Positions 1 through 7,160 of a DNA stretch of 64,000 nucleotides are shown piece by piece. The position numbers and the translations under genes were made by a program. Where the stretch lies: assembly GCA_964406945.1 (NCBI GenBank), contig CAYOTO010000018.1, positions 6,693 through 70,692 on the forward strand. Direction: 5' to 3'. This DNA is from UBA2266 sp964406945 (GTDB lineage: Bacteria; Planctomycetota; Phycisphaerae; Sedimentisphaerales; Anaerobacaceae). The stretch's first letter is position 1. Each line of letters begins with the position of its first letter. Below the pieces are notes generated by a model. It made no database searches. It was not told the DNA's origin and saw only the letters and a program-made list of their open reading frames with translations.

Positions 1-839
1 CATCGCTGCGAATGAAACAGGTCGCCCGTCATACATTCCGAATGAACCCGCACCAGCACCGGTTCATCCTGTTCGACGGGCAGCCCGTCCTTGCCCAAAT
101 CGCCCACGCCGCCCTTGCAGAGCGCCAGGTGGGGCTCCGGCGTCGTGATACTCTCATAGCCGATCAGCTTGAACTCTCCGTAGTCCGTGGGCAGGTTGAC
201 AGACTCCACTCGCTTTATCTGGCTCTCACGCGTCAGACGATACTCTATCAACTTGGCAATTGACGTTATTTTCAGGTCGTGCTTCTCGCAGAATTTCAAC
301 AACTCCGGCACCCTTGCCATCGTGCCGTCTTCGTTCATAATCTCGCAGATAACGCCGGCCGGCTTCAGTCCCGCAAGATTAGCCAGATCCACGGCCCCTT
401 CGGTTTGACCGGCCCGTACCAGAACGCCCCCTGCACTCGCCCTGAGCGGGAAAACGTGGCCGGGTCGCGCCAGATCGTTTGCTTTGGCTTCGTCGGCGAT
501 GGCTACTTGTATGGTATGGGCCCTGTCAGCCGCACTGATGCCCGTCGTAACCCCGTCGGCGGCATCCACGCTTACCGTGAAAGCCGTGCCGAGCCTGGCG
601 GTGTTGTCGATGGTCTGCGGGTAAAGTCCCAGACGGTCGCAGGTTTCGCCGGTAAGCGGCAGACAGATCAAGCCCCGCCCGTATTTGGCCATAAAATTGA
701 TAATTTCCGGCGTTGCCTTTTCGGCCGCACAGACCAGATCCCCCTCGTTTTCACGGTCCTCCGCATCGACAAGAACCACCATTTTGCCTTTTCTGAGGTC
801 CTCAAGAACCTCGGGTATGTCACTAAACTCAACTGCCAT
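1..839 (-). CDS. ribBA: Bifunctional DHBP synthase / GTP cyclohydrolase II (partial, 3' end outside window)
   Basis: Reading the minus strand from the ATG at 837-839 gives about 279 residues with no stop before the window edge. The first ~200 residues are 3,4-dihydroxy-2-butanone-4-phosphate synthase, with the acidic motif VDAEDRENEGDL and the later RPGHVFPLRA and GAVDLANLAG blocks. The translation then enters GTP cyclohydrolase II, ending at HSECMTGDLFHSQR, the start of its zinc-binding segment. The fused protein makes both entry intermediates of riboflavin (ribulose-5-P to DHBP, and GTP to the pyrimidine precursor). It lies 68 bp downstream of pgsA in the same direction. Only the C-terminal catalytic part is missing, because of the window edge. 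Confidence 0.93.
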   Translation of the reverse strand, partial: MAVEFSDIPEVLEDLRKGKMVVLVDAEDRENEGDLVCAAEKATPEIINFMAKYGRGLICLPLTGETCDRLGLYPQTIDNTARLGTAFTVSVDAADGVTTGISAADRAHTIQVAIADEAKANDLARPGHVFPLRASAGGVLVRAGQTEGAVDLANLAGLKPAGVICEIMNEDGTMARVPELLKFCEKHDLKITSIAKLIEYRLTRESQIKRVESVNLPTDYGEFKLIGYESITTPEPHLALCKGGVGDLGKDGLPVEQDEPVLVRVHSECMTGDLFHSQR

Positions 840-907
840 AAATATCTCTCACAAAAGTGTTTATCAGAAAAAGAAAACTCCTCCCGCTCGCCGTTAAGTA
901 CGCCCTT

Positions 908-1537
908 TCAATCGTTTTTGTTTGCCATCTCCGCTTCGTGCTGTTCTATGTAGAGCGCGCCCTGCCGGGTGTAGACCAGCGTAGCCATAATCGCCGCTGC
1001 CGCCGCCGACCACCACAACACCCGCAGTACCCATATCCAGCCTTCGAATACCTGCGAAACCTCCGGTGCAATCAATATGCCGGTAACCATCGATAACTGC
1101 AGCGCTGTCGACAGTTTGCCCGCGAATTCCGGCGAAATCCGCGCCTGAGAGGTAGTAAAGTAAACAATAAGGAAACCCAGCGTTAAGAAAACATCTTTGC
1201 CGACTATAAAAACCACCACGGTCGGAGGCAGCAGAAAACCCTCCACGTGGGCCCTCTCGCTGGTCAACAGCAGGCATGCACTCGTAATCAGCAGCTTGTC
1301 AGCAAGCGGATCGAGAAACTTTCCAAGCTTGGTTATCTGCTTCTTAACTCTGGCCAGATATCCGTCAAGAGCATCGCTCAGGCCCATCAGAACAAACACA
1401 ACAATCGCTGCATATCGACAATACAGGCGAAAAGCGGCAGAATGAGCCGAGTCGTTGATCTGCAGCATTAAGCTTACGAACGGAATAATAAGCAGTATGC
1501 GTGCTATCGATATTCGATTTGGCCAGCTCATTTTCAT
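908..1537 (-). CDS. pgsA: CDP-diacylglycerol--glycerol-3-phosphate 3-phosphatidyltransferase
   Basis: About 209 residues from the chosen ATG; an open frame extends upstream to 1627 but has no family similarity. The CDP-alcohol phosphotransferase signature is complete: DALDGYLAR followed by G-x3-D-x3-D in KLGKFLDPLADKLL. Several hydrophobic segments follow, as in the family. The enzyme makes phosphatidylglycerophosphate at the inner membrane, the first committed step to phosphatidylglycerol. The start at 1537 (MKMSWPNRISIARI) matches the usual family N-terminus. It has its own promoter about 110 bp upstream, so it need not be transcribed with hgcAB. Confidence 0.9.
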   Translation of the reverse strand: MKMSWPNRISIARILLIIPFVSLMLQINDSAHSAAFRLYCRYAAIVVFVLMGLSDALDGYLARVKKQITKLGKFLDPLADKLLITSACLLLTSERAHVEGFLLPPTVVVFIVGKDVFLTLGFLIVYFTTSQARISPEFAGKLSTALQLSMVTGILIAPEVSQVFEGWIWVLRVLWWSAAAAAIMATLVYTRQGALYIEQHEAEMANKND

Positions 1538-1645
1538 GATAATCACACACGAACCAGTCGATCGCTGCCGTTTCAGTGTCCGCGCCTTCCAATATAGGAC
1601 GCGGCCGGCCCGCGAAATGACACACAATTCACAAACAAACCGGTT

Positions 1646-1674
1646 ATATTATTGACAACGGGCCGCTTTGGCAA
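1646..1674 (-). promoter_or_regulatory. Sigma-70-like promoter of pgsA
   Basis: On the minus strand TTGCCA (1669-1674) is separated by 17 bp from TAATAT (1646-1651). It lies about 110 bp before the pgsA start and downstream of hgcB, which suggests a separate pgsA-ribBA transcript. The rest of 1538-1829 holds no gene or clear terminator. Confidence 0.5.
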
Positions 1675-1829
1675 GAAATACATTGCCCCAAACACCGGCC
1701 GTTGCTCGGGCCATGTGGCCGGGTTCGAGTCTTGAATGGCAAGATTTGCCCGTATCGGTTTGCTCCGCTATCGGCCCGGGTTGGTCGCCGAGGTGGCCGA
1801 ATCGTTACTTTCGTGAAGCCGTCGCCTCC

Positions 1830-2141
1830 TCAGCAACAACTATCCTTTTTGCAGTCATCCCCACAGCAGCGATCACACGACAAATCTCCGTCTCCAAACA
1901 TCTGGTTCAGAACCGCCGCGGCACAACCGACCCCCGAATCCACCCGTATGGCGTCCACAGGGCAGTTCGTGCTGCAAGCCCCGCACTCTATGCACAAATC
2001 TCTATCAACGATACGTGCCTTTTTGTCAGCCACGGAGAAGACCCTGTGCGGACATACAATTGAACACATGCCGCACCCGATGCACTTGTCAACATCCAGT
2101 TCCACAGTCGAAACATTCTTGATGTACCGCTGACCGCGCAT
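1830..2141 (-). CDS. hgcB: HgcB, ferredoxin-type partner of the mercury-methylating corrinoid protein
   Basis: About 103 residues. Two [4Fe-4S] motifs are visible: CIGCGMCSIVCP and CIECGACSTNCP. A further conserved-type Cys lies in SGVGC, and the cysteine-rich tail ends in a vicinal Cys pair (DSCC), the arrangement reported for HgcB and thought to carry Hg(II). The start at 2141 is preferred because GGAGAT stands 8 nt upstream; an ATG at 2162 would overlap hgcA by 8 bp. The gene starts 13 bp after hgcA, so the two are almost certainly co-transcribed. HgcB is known to supply electrons to the HgcA corrinoid. A generic dicluster ferredoxin is the alternative, but the CC tail and hgcA adjacency decide. 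Confidence 0.93.
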   Translation of the reverse strand: MRGQRYIKNVSTVELDVDKCIGCGMCSIVCPHRVFSVADKKARIVDRDLCIECGACSTNCPVDAIRVDSGVGCAAAVLNQMFGDGDLSCDRCCGDDCKKDSCC

Positions 2142-2154
2142 AGCCTGATCTCCG

Positions 2155-3195
2155 TCAAACAAATCTGGCCACGACCCACAACCCCAGGCCGATGACGCCC
2201 AGAACCGCTTGAATCCACAACGCCCAGCTCATTTCTTTCCTGACTCCAGACAAAGACGTGTACGTGGACGAGCCTGTGAAGTTCATGGTGAGAAACGACC
2301 CCACCGCCGCTGAAATTGCGACCCAGCCGGCCGACTCAACGGCTCCGCCCGTGGTCCCCATCAGCATCAGTACAAGCCCGACAGCCGTCCCGGCTTCGAG
2401 GCCTTTCAGCGAGAAACTGCGACCCGGCAGCCATGGAAGCAGCATCGGCGCCAGAACGGTCCCGCCCAGGTATAGCGTAAGCAGATTCACTGCTGCGCGA
2501 AACCCGTCGGTCAAGATCAATCCCGGATCGTAGCCGCTGCGGCTGATCCCAGAAGCCGCCAGGAACGCCGCCAAAGCTGCAAATAACCATTTCAAACCCG
2601 CCATGAATTCCACAGGCGTAAGGATCAGCCGGTCATACAGCGTAAACTTCACCTGCCGCATCTGTTCGCTGGCTTCACATCCCGCATCGAGAAATTCCTT
2701 CAGGTCCGCTGCCCGGACCGGCCCGTAAATTACCCTGAACCCGCTCTCCTTAAGAACCGCATGGGCCGCCACCCCCGGAGCGCCCAGTTGCGGCAGTATC
2801 AGTGTCCGGTGATTGACAACCTTGTCCACTTCCAGAGTTTTAATGCGGCTCACAATCTCTTCGGTGCCGAATGTTCCCTTGCCCGCGGCACACCAGACGT
2901 TGATCCCCTTCGTATCGATAACCATCAGCCACGCATCGAGACCGGAAAGCTCTTTCCGCAGAGCGTCGAAGCTCAGCTTGTAGTTTGCCGTGACCAGTAC
3001 CGGCGAGTCCGAGTTCGGCTCACCCACCGCATACAGACTCGGCTCCACGCGGAAATTCATACGATTGGTGCCCAGACGCGCCAGAGCGGCGCCGATCCGG
3101 TCCCGCCAGTCCAGTTGCGTCGGGACGCCGCACACCTGCCGACCATTCGATTCGAACGGAAATGCCCCCACAATTTGCCAGGACGTGTGGTCCAT
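2155..3195 (-). CDS. hgcA: HgcA, corrinoid-dependent mercury methyltransferase
   Basis: 346 residues. The N-terminal corrinoid-binding domain (about 1-190) carries the cap-helix motif NVWCAAGK at 99-106; Cys102 is the predicted lower cobalt ligand that is diagnostic for HgcA. The C-terminal half has five predicted membrane segments (about 198-214, 232-255, 266-281, 288-304, 323-344), with the NFTGSSTYTS block between the last two. HgcA takes a methyl group from a folate/CFeSP-type donor and passes it to Hg(II), giving methylmercury. The membrane domain and adjacent hgcB separate it from the CFeSP large subunit of the Wood-Ljungdahl pathway. No strong Shine-Dalgarno precedes the ATG at 3195. 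The upstream CcdA-like gene ends 55 bp before it. Confidence 0.95.
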   Translation of the reverse strand: MDHTSWQIVGAFPFESNGRQVCGVPTQLDWRDRIGAALARLGTNRMNFRVEPSLYAVGEPNSDSPVLVTANYKLSFDALRKELSGLDAWLMVIDTKGINVWCAAGKGTFGTEEIVSRIKTLEVDKVVNHRTLILPQLGAPGVAAHAVLKESGFRVIYGPVRAADLKEFLDAGCEASEQMRQVKFTLYDRLILTPVEFMAGLKWLFAALAAFLAASGISRSGYDPGLILTDGFRAAVNLLTLYLGGTVLAPMLLPWLPGRSFSLKGLEAGTAVGLVLMLMGTTGGAVESAGWVAISAAVGSFLTMNFTGSSTYTSLSGVRKEMSWALWIQAVLGVIGLGLWVVARFV

Positions 3196-3250
3196 TGTGA
3201 AAAACGTGTAGTCAGAAGCTTGCGAAAGACGCTGTTCAGCGTGCCGTTAT

Positions 3251-3931
3251 TCAGAGCGTGGCCAGAAAGTAAAATCCCACTCCGATCAACAGCAATGCAC
3301 CGCCGATTCGCAGCGGGCCGGCTACTTTGCTTCCCCAGGAAGTTACCTTTCCCATACCAATGCCCATCATTATCACTGCTATCGGAACGCAGAATCCGAC
3401 CGCGAACAGAGCCATATTCAAAGCCCCGGCCGCGGCGCTGGCCTGTACCGCCGAAGCCCCCAGCATCATGATCAGCAGCGGCGAACAGCACAAAAGCGAA
3501 CAACTTGCCGTTGCCGCTCCCAAAGTCATCCCCAAAACAAATCCGCCCGCCTGACCGGCCTGCACCTTCTTGTCGAGGAATTTCGGCCTGGGAATCCGAA
3601 ACGGCAGAAGATTAAGCGCCCCGAGTCCGAATACGATCATCACGAATCCCGCCGCGAGCCTGCCGTAACGCCCGATTCCGCCTATCGATCCAACGACCGC
3701 CCCGCCGACCACAAGAGCCCCGACCGTCGCCATCGCGAAGCCGGCGCACAGGAAAACAGCATCACGGCTGCCCTTTTCCTTCCGGCTGGCCGCGTACCCG
3801 CCTATGGCCGCCAGAGTCGCGACGTTGCAGCCGGACCCAACCGCCGTAACCAGGCCCAGCAAGAAAGCGGCCGGCAGCATCAGCAAGCTGAAATCGCCGG
3901 CCTCGAATATCTGTCGCATCCATTCCTGCAT
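3251..3931 (-). CDS. CcdA/DsbD-type thiol-disulfide transporter linked to hgcAB
   Basis: 226 residues, mostly hydrophobic, about six membrane segments. Cysteines sit where CcdA proteins carry them: one in the first helix (GSGCNVAT) and a cluster in the middle (ATASCSLLCCSP). The cytosolic linker NLLPFRIPRPK closely matches KLLPFRLPKRD of the ars-operon protein at 60857-61573, so the two are paralogues. CcdA proteins pass electrons from cytosolic thioredoxin to extracytoplasmic thiols. Its start overlaps the stop of the Cys-rich gene (TGATG), implying translational coupling, and hgcA follows. The likely role, inferred, is keeping the cysteines of the neighbouring protein reduced. Confidence 0.8.
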   Translation of the reverse strand: MQEWMRQIFEAGDFSLLMLPAAFLLGLVTAVGSGCNVATLAAIGGYAASRKEKGSRDAVFLCAGFAMATVGALVVGGAVVGSIGGIGRYGRLAAGFVMIVFGLGALNLLPFRIPRPKFLDKKVQAGQAGGFVLGMTLGAATASCSLLCCSPLLIMMLGASAVQASAAAGALNMALFAVGFCVPIAVIMMGIGMGKVTSWGSKVAGPLRIGGALLLIGVGFYFLATL

Positions 3932-4386
3932 CAGTTAATCTGCCCATCCGCTGAAGAGCAGCCGCCGCACGGTTTGGAACCGCCGGAAGCACAACCGCTG
4001 CCGGCTCCGGCCACATCCGTCGGGCAGGATTCCTCTTCATGGTCGCAAACGTCCTGCGAAGGACAACAGCCCTGCGATTCCTGGGGCGCCATCGATGCAG
4101 CCACTGGCTCGACCGGCGATTCCGACGGGCAGCACGCCTTCGGAGCATCCGCCGCGGGAGCCTCCGCAGGACAACATGCCGCACTCGGTACTGCACAGCC
4201 GCCGGCACCGCACCCGTCTTTGGCGGGCTTGAGCATCGAACGAGCCGCCACCGCTCCGGCCGCCAGCACTACTACCGCAAAAAGTATCGCTTTCCAGTTC
4301 TTGCCGCCGCCGCCCGAGCCGCATCCGCAGCCGGAAGAATTATCGCAGGATTTCGCCTCGTCAATCCTGTTCTGATCGTTATCCAT
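3931..4386 (-). CDS. Cysteine-rich single-pass membrane protein, first gene of the hgc operon
   Basis: About 151 residues with 16 cysteines. A short cytosolic N-terminus carries SGCGCGSGGGG. One membrane segment follows (about 31-49), then a long low-complexity extracytoplasmic tail with three CCP motifs (AACCP, ACCP, GCCP) and a closing CGGC. No catalytic domain is recognised. Candidate starts are the ATGs at 4392, 4389 and 4386; GGAG lies 8 nt before the last. It overlaps the CcdA-like gene by one base. The ars-operon protein at 61564-62238 has the same plan (Cys-rich N-terminus, one TM, Cys-rich end). Cysteine density and context suggest soft-metal binding or thiol relay; the function is unproven. 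Confidence 0.75.
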   Translation of the reverse strand: MDNDQNRIDEAKSCDNSSGCGCGSGGGGKNWKAILFAVVVLAAGAVAARSMLKPAKDGCGAGGCAVPSAACCPAEAPAADAPKACCPSESPVEPVAASMAPQESQGCCPSQDVCDHEEESCPTDVAGAGSGCASGGSKPCGGCSSADGQIN

Positions 4387-4431
4387 CATCATATCTCCAA
4401 CAAGTGCATAAAAAACGCTCAATTGAACCCT

Positions 4432-4458
4432 GTTCCCAGGCTATTTCGGCCTGAGAAC
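4432..4458 (-). promoter_or_regulatory. Inverted repeat just downstream of the hgc promoter (operator or leader hairpin)
   Basis: The arms GTTCCCAGGC and GCCTGAGAAC enclose 7 nt. They are complementary over 10 positions with one G-T pair. The repeat begins a few bases after the predicted transcription start and ends about 45 nt before the first start codon. It could be a repressor operator or an RNA hairpin in the leader; there is no poly-U tract, so it is not a terminator. Confidence 0.45.
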
Positions 4459-4469
4459 CGATTTTATTC

Positions 4470-4498
4470 ATTATATCTGGCACAATACGCCCCGCCAA
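4470..4498 (-). promoter_or_regulatory. Promoter of the Cys-rich/CcdA/hgcAB operon
   Basis: On the minus strand TTGGCG (4493-4498), a 17-bp spacer and a perfect TATAAT (4470-4475). The predicted start of transcription is near 4463. The remaining 4499-4699, between this promoter and the divergent GspF gene, shows no further gene. Confidence 0.55.
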
Positions 4499-4699
4499 CA
4501 AAATTGTTCGACCAGCTGTCTGCGGACGGTACAGTTGTAGTTCACTCGTCCTCGGGCGTATCCCAGACTACCGCCTGCATAATCCAATCACCACCGCCGG
4601 TTCCGGGTTCGAATGCGAGCTTGTCCGGGTGACCTTGTGCTTTGTTCAGACAGCCGCTAGAATTCTACTTTGAAGTCTAGAAGACGAAAGGTTCACAAA

Positions 4700-4723
4700 A
4701 TGAGATATATGGCCGTGAAATGA
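4700..4723 (+). CDS. Seven-codon leader ORF coupled to the GspF-like gene
   Basis: ATG at 4700 has a better ribosome site (GAAAGG about 8 nt upstream) than the main gene. It encodes seven residues and ends with a TGA that overlaps the ATGATG start of the following gene. This arrangement would deliver ribosomes to the main start by termination-reinitiation. It may also be chance. Confidence 0.3.
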   Translation: MRYMAVK

Positions 4724-5685
4724 TGAGCAAAGAACGCGCCTCGGCCTATTACGACCTCTCGGTGATGCTCGAAGCGGGTCTGCCCATAGTCCGCTCTCTC
4801 AAAACCGTCTCAACCGGCGCCCACAACAGAATTCGCCGGGCTTTTTCCGCCATCACCGAATCCGTCGCCCGGGGCGATTCGGTTTCGAAGGCGATGGCCG
4901 ACAACCCTCGCAATTTCAAACGTATCGACAACATGATCGTCGCGGCCTCCGAGGAATCCGGCAACCTCGCCGAGGCCTTCGGCATGCTCTCGAAGTGGTA
5001 CGAATTCACGTCCCGCCTGCGTTCACGCATGCTCTCGGGATTGCTCTACCCGCTGTTCATCATACATTTTGCCGCACTGGCTCTGCCCATTCCGGGGCTT
5101 GTCCTGGGCCACAGTGGAATATCCGGCTACGTCCGCGCCGTACTGACAATCCTCGCAATACCCTACATCCCGACCCTTGCGATTATCGCCGTCATCAAAT
5201 TCACACCCGAGACCGGCCCCGCAAGATACATGGTCGATGCCATGGCCCTCCGCGTACCGCTGCTCGGCAGGGCGCTCAGGGATCTGGCAATAAGCCGTTA
5301 TTGCCTATGTTTCAATATGATGTACAAAGCGGGCGTCCGCATCGACCATTGCGCCGAGAAATCCGCCACCATTGCGGGCAACGCGGTTGTCGCACGGATG
5401 CTTGCTCCGGGCACGGAGGCCGTAAAACAGGGCAAGCCCCCCTCCACCGGCTTCTCGGCAGGTCTGCCTGCTGAATTTCGCGATCTGTGGCTCATTGGCG
5501 AAGAATCAGGCGAACTCGAAAAAGTGACGCATAAACTGGGCGACCTCTTCGCCGACACCGGCCAGCGCCGGCTGGCCGAATTCACCCAGTGGATGCCTCG
5601 ATTGCTCTATTTCGCCGTCCTCATCATTTCCGCTGTAATGATCATACGCGCCTATATGATGATAATGAGCGCAAGAGGGTTCTGA
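4720..5685 (+). CDS. Type II secretion / type IV pilus assembly inner-membrane protein, GspF family
   Basis: 321 residues containing two T2SSF repeats: about 10-125 (MLEAGLPIVRSL... EESGNLAEAF) and about 195-315 (MMYKAGVRIDHC... GEESGELEKV). Hydrophobic segments follow each, including one close to the C-terminus. GspF/PilC proteins are the membrane platform that contacts the assembly ATPase. It is shorter than the usual ~400 residues because the cytosolic N-terminal extension is missing. No gspE, gspG or other secretion gene adjoins it, so it is an orphan here. The ATGATG start at 4720 is preceded by the short leader ORF. Confidence 0.82.
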   Translation: MMSKERASAYYDLSVMLEAGLPIVRSLKTVSTGAHNRIRRAFSAITESVARGDSVSKAMADNPRNFKRIDNMIVAASEESGNLAEAFGMLSKWYEFTSRLRSRMLSGLLYPLFIIHFAALALPIPGLVLGHSGISGYVRAVLTILAIPYIPTLAIIAVIKFTPETGPARYMVDAMALRVPLLGRALRDLAISRYCLCFNMMYKAGVRIDHCAEKSATIAGNAVVARMLAPGTEAVKQGKPPSTGFSAGLPAEFRDLWLIGEESGELEKVTHKLGDLFADTGQRRLAEFTQWMPRLLYFAVLIISAVMIIRAYMMIMSARGF

Positions 5686-5877
5686 ACCTGCCGCACCCGA
5701 CTCCCTTGCCGATTGACCCGCACGCGGCATAATTCACCTGGTCCGATTTGCCGATGAAATACGCGTGTAGAAGCGGCAAAGACGCTGATTTTGCCGCTCG
5801 AAACCGGATTTTTGGCAATTGAAACTGGCCCCGGCCCGCGTTTTCGTTATAATCGTAAGTCATTGAAAGACTGAACA

Positions 5878-6618
5878 ATGGCATTACTGAACGTAAATAT
5901 AGACCACGTGGCGACGATACGCCAGGCCAGGCGGACCGACGAGCCCGATCCCGTCTGGGCGGCGGCGCAGTGCGAACTTGCCGGGGCCAACGGAATCACC
6001 GTGCACCTCCGCCAGGACCGCAGGCATATTAACGACCGCGACGTCCGCCTGCTAAAAGAGACGGTCGCCTGCAAGCTTAATCTCGAAATGAGCATGGCCG
6101 AGCCCATTGTCAAAATTGCCGAACGGATCGAACCGGACCAGGTAACTCTCGTCCCGGAAAAGCGCGAAGAACTCACCACAGAAGGCGGCCTTGACTGCGT
6201 CAAGTACAAACGGAAACTGTCCTCGGTGGTTAAACGAATGCACAAAAGAAAGATAGCGGTCAGTACTTTCATTGCACCCGAGGAGGACCAGATCGTCGCT
6301 TCGGCCGAAACCGGCTGTGACGCGGTTGAACTGCATACCGGGATGTACGCCAACGCCCGAACCGACAGAACCGCCACGCGCAGAATCAAGCAACTTGCCC
6401 GGGCTAGAGACATCGCAATGGAAAGACAGCTTGTCGTGCACGCAGGTCACGGCCTGACCTACCGAAACATCGCCCCGGTGGCCGGCATCGAGGGACTTTG
6501 CGAGTTCAATATAGGACACAGCATCATCAGCAGAGCCGTACTGGTCGGAATAAGAGAAGCCACCGAGCAGATGATAGCACTTATCGGAAAGTATAGCCCG
6601 GTACAAGTGGAGTTCTGA
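5878..6618 (+). CDS. pdxJ: Pyridoxine 5'-phosphate synthase
   Basis: 246 residues, close to the family length. The N-terminal LNVNIDHVATIRQAR block, the ITVHLRQDRRHI strand, VTLVPEKREELTTEGG and the C-terminal GHGLTYRN and EFNIGHSIISRA segments are all present, covering the phosphate-binding and catalytic loops. PdxJ condenses 3-amino-2-oxopropyl phosphate with deoxyxylulose 5-phosphate, the ring-closing step of vitamin B6 synthesis (DXP-dependent route). A TATAAT-like sequence lies about 25 bp upstream but no convincing -35 was seen. No other B6 gene is adjacent. Confidence 0.95.
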   Translation: MALLNVNIDHVATIRQARRTDEPDPVWAAAQCELAGANGITVHLRQDRRHINDRDVRLLKETVACKLNLEMSMAEPIVKIAERIEPDQVTLVPEKREELTTEGGLDCVKYKRKLSSVVKRMHKRKIAVSTFIAPEEDQIVASAETGCDAVELHTGMYANARTDRTATRRIKQLARARDIAMERQLVVHAGHGLTYRNIAPVAGIEGLCEFNIGHSIISRAVLVGIREATEQMIALIGKYSPVQVEF

Positions 6619-6692
6619 CCGCAACACCTGATGCGCATCCCCGACTCGCATCTCGAAACAGGCGCCGGAGGAAATGAACATAAAAATAGAGA

Positions 6693-7064
6693 ATGCAGAA
6701 TAACAAAGCAAAATTCAAAAAGGAATTCAAACAGAGGTTGTACAGATTCGCATTGAACTTAATAGAATTCCTTGACTCGCTTCCCAACGATAACGTCTCA
6801 AGACGACTCGGCGATCAGTTACTCAGGAGTGGCACCAGCATTGTTGCTAATTTTGTGGAGGGTCAGGCCGCAAGCAGTCGTAGAGATTTCACAAAGTTCT
6901 TTAATATCGCCCTGAAATCCGCCAATGAGTCAAAACTTTGGCTGGCGCTTCTTCGAGACAGCAACCGCGCGAGACCCGAAGACACAAAGTGGTTTCTCGA
7001 CGAACTCGAAGAAATCGCAAATATCTTCGGCTCGAGCATTCTGACGCTGAAGGGTCGAAGATAG
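6693..7064 (+). CDS. Four-helix-bundle protein (23S rRNA intervening-sequence protein family)
   Basis: 123 residues, highly helical. The typical features are FKKEFKQRLYRFALNLIEFL near the start, LGDQLLRSGTSIVANFVEGQA in the centre and ESKLWLALLRD later. Members were first found inside 23S rRNA intervening sequences but are also common as isolated genes in environmental genomes; the function is unknown. It sits between pdxJ and dapA, and very A/T-rich tandem-like sequence (repeats of TTTGATATT) follows its stop at about 7065-7120, unlike the GC-rich surroundings. Both suggest a mobile cassette. Confidence 0.8.
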   Translation: MQNNKAKFKKEFKQRLYRFALNLIEFLDSLPNDNVSRRLGDQLLRSGTSIVANFVEGQAASSRRDFTKFFNIALKSANESKLWLALLRDSNRARPEDTKWFLDELEEIANIFGSSILTLKGRR

Positions 7065-7160
7065 CAACTTTGATTTTTAATATTTCATTTTGATATTGAA
7101 TGTTTGATATTTGATTTTATTTAGCCGTTACATTCGGACGATTATAGTTAAGGAGGACGC

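Noticed and set aside
279..953. 224-residue plus-strand frame
   Set aside because: It is antisense to ribBA, which gives a clear family match on the minus strand.
2155..3195. Acetyl-CoA synthase corrinoid protein large subunit instead of HgcA
   Set aside because: The membrane C-terminus, the NVWCAAGK motif and adjacent HgcB with a CC tail fit HgcA; no other Wood-Ljungdahl gene is nearby.
6619..6692. Intervening sequence within an rRNA gene around the four-helix-bundle gene
   Set aside because: Flanking DNA is pdxJ and dapA, with no 23S rRNA sequence.
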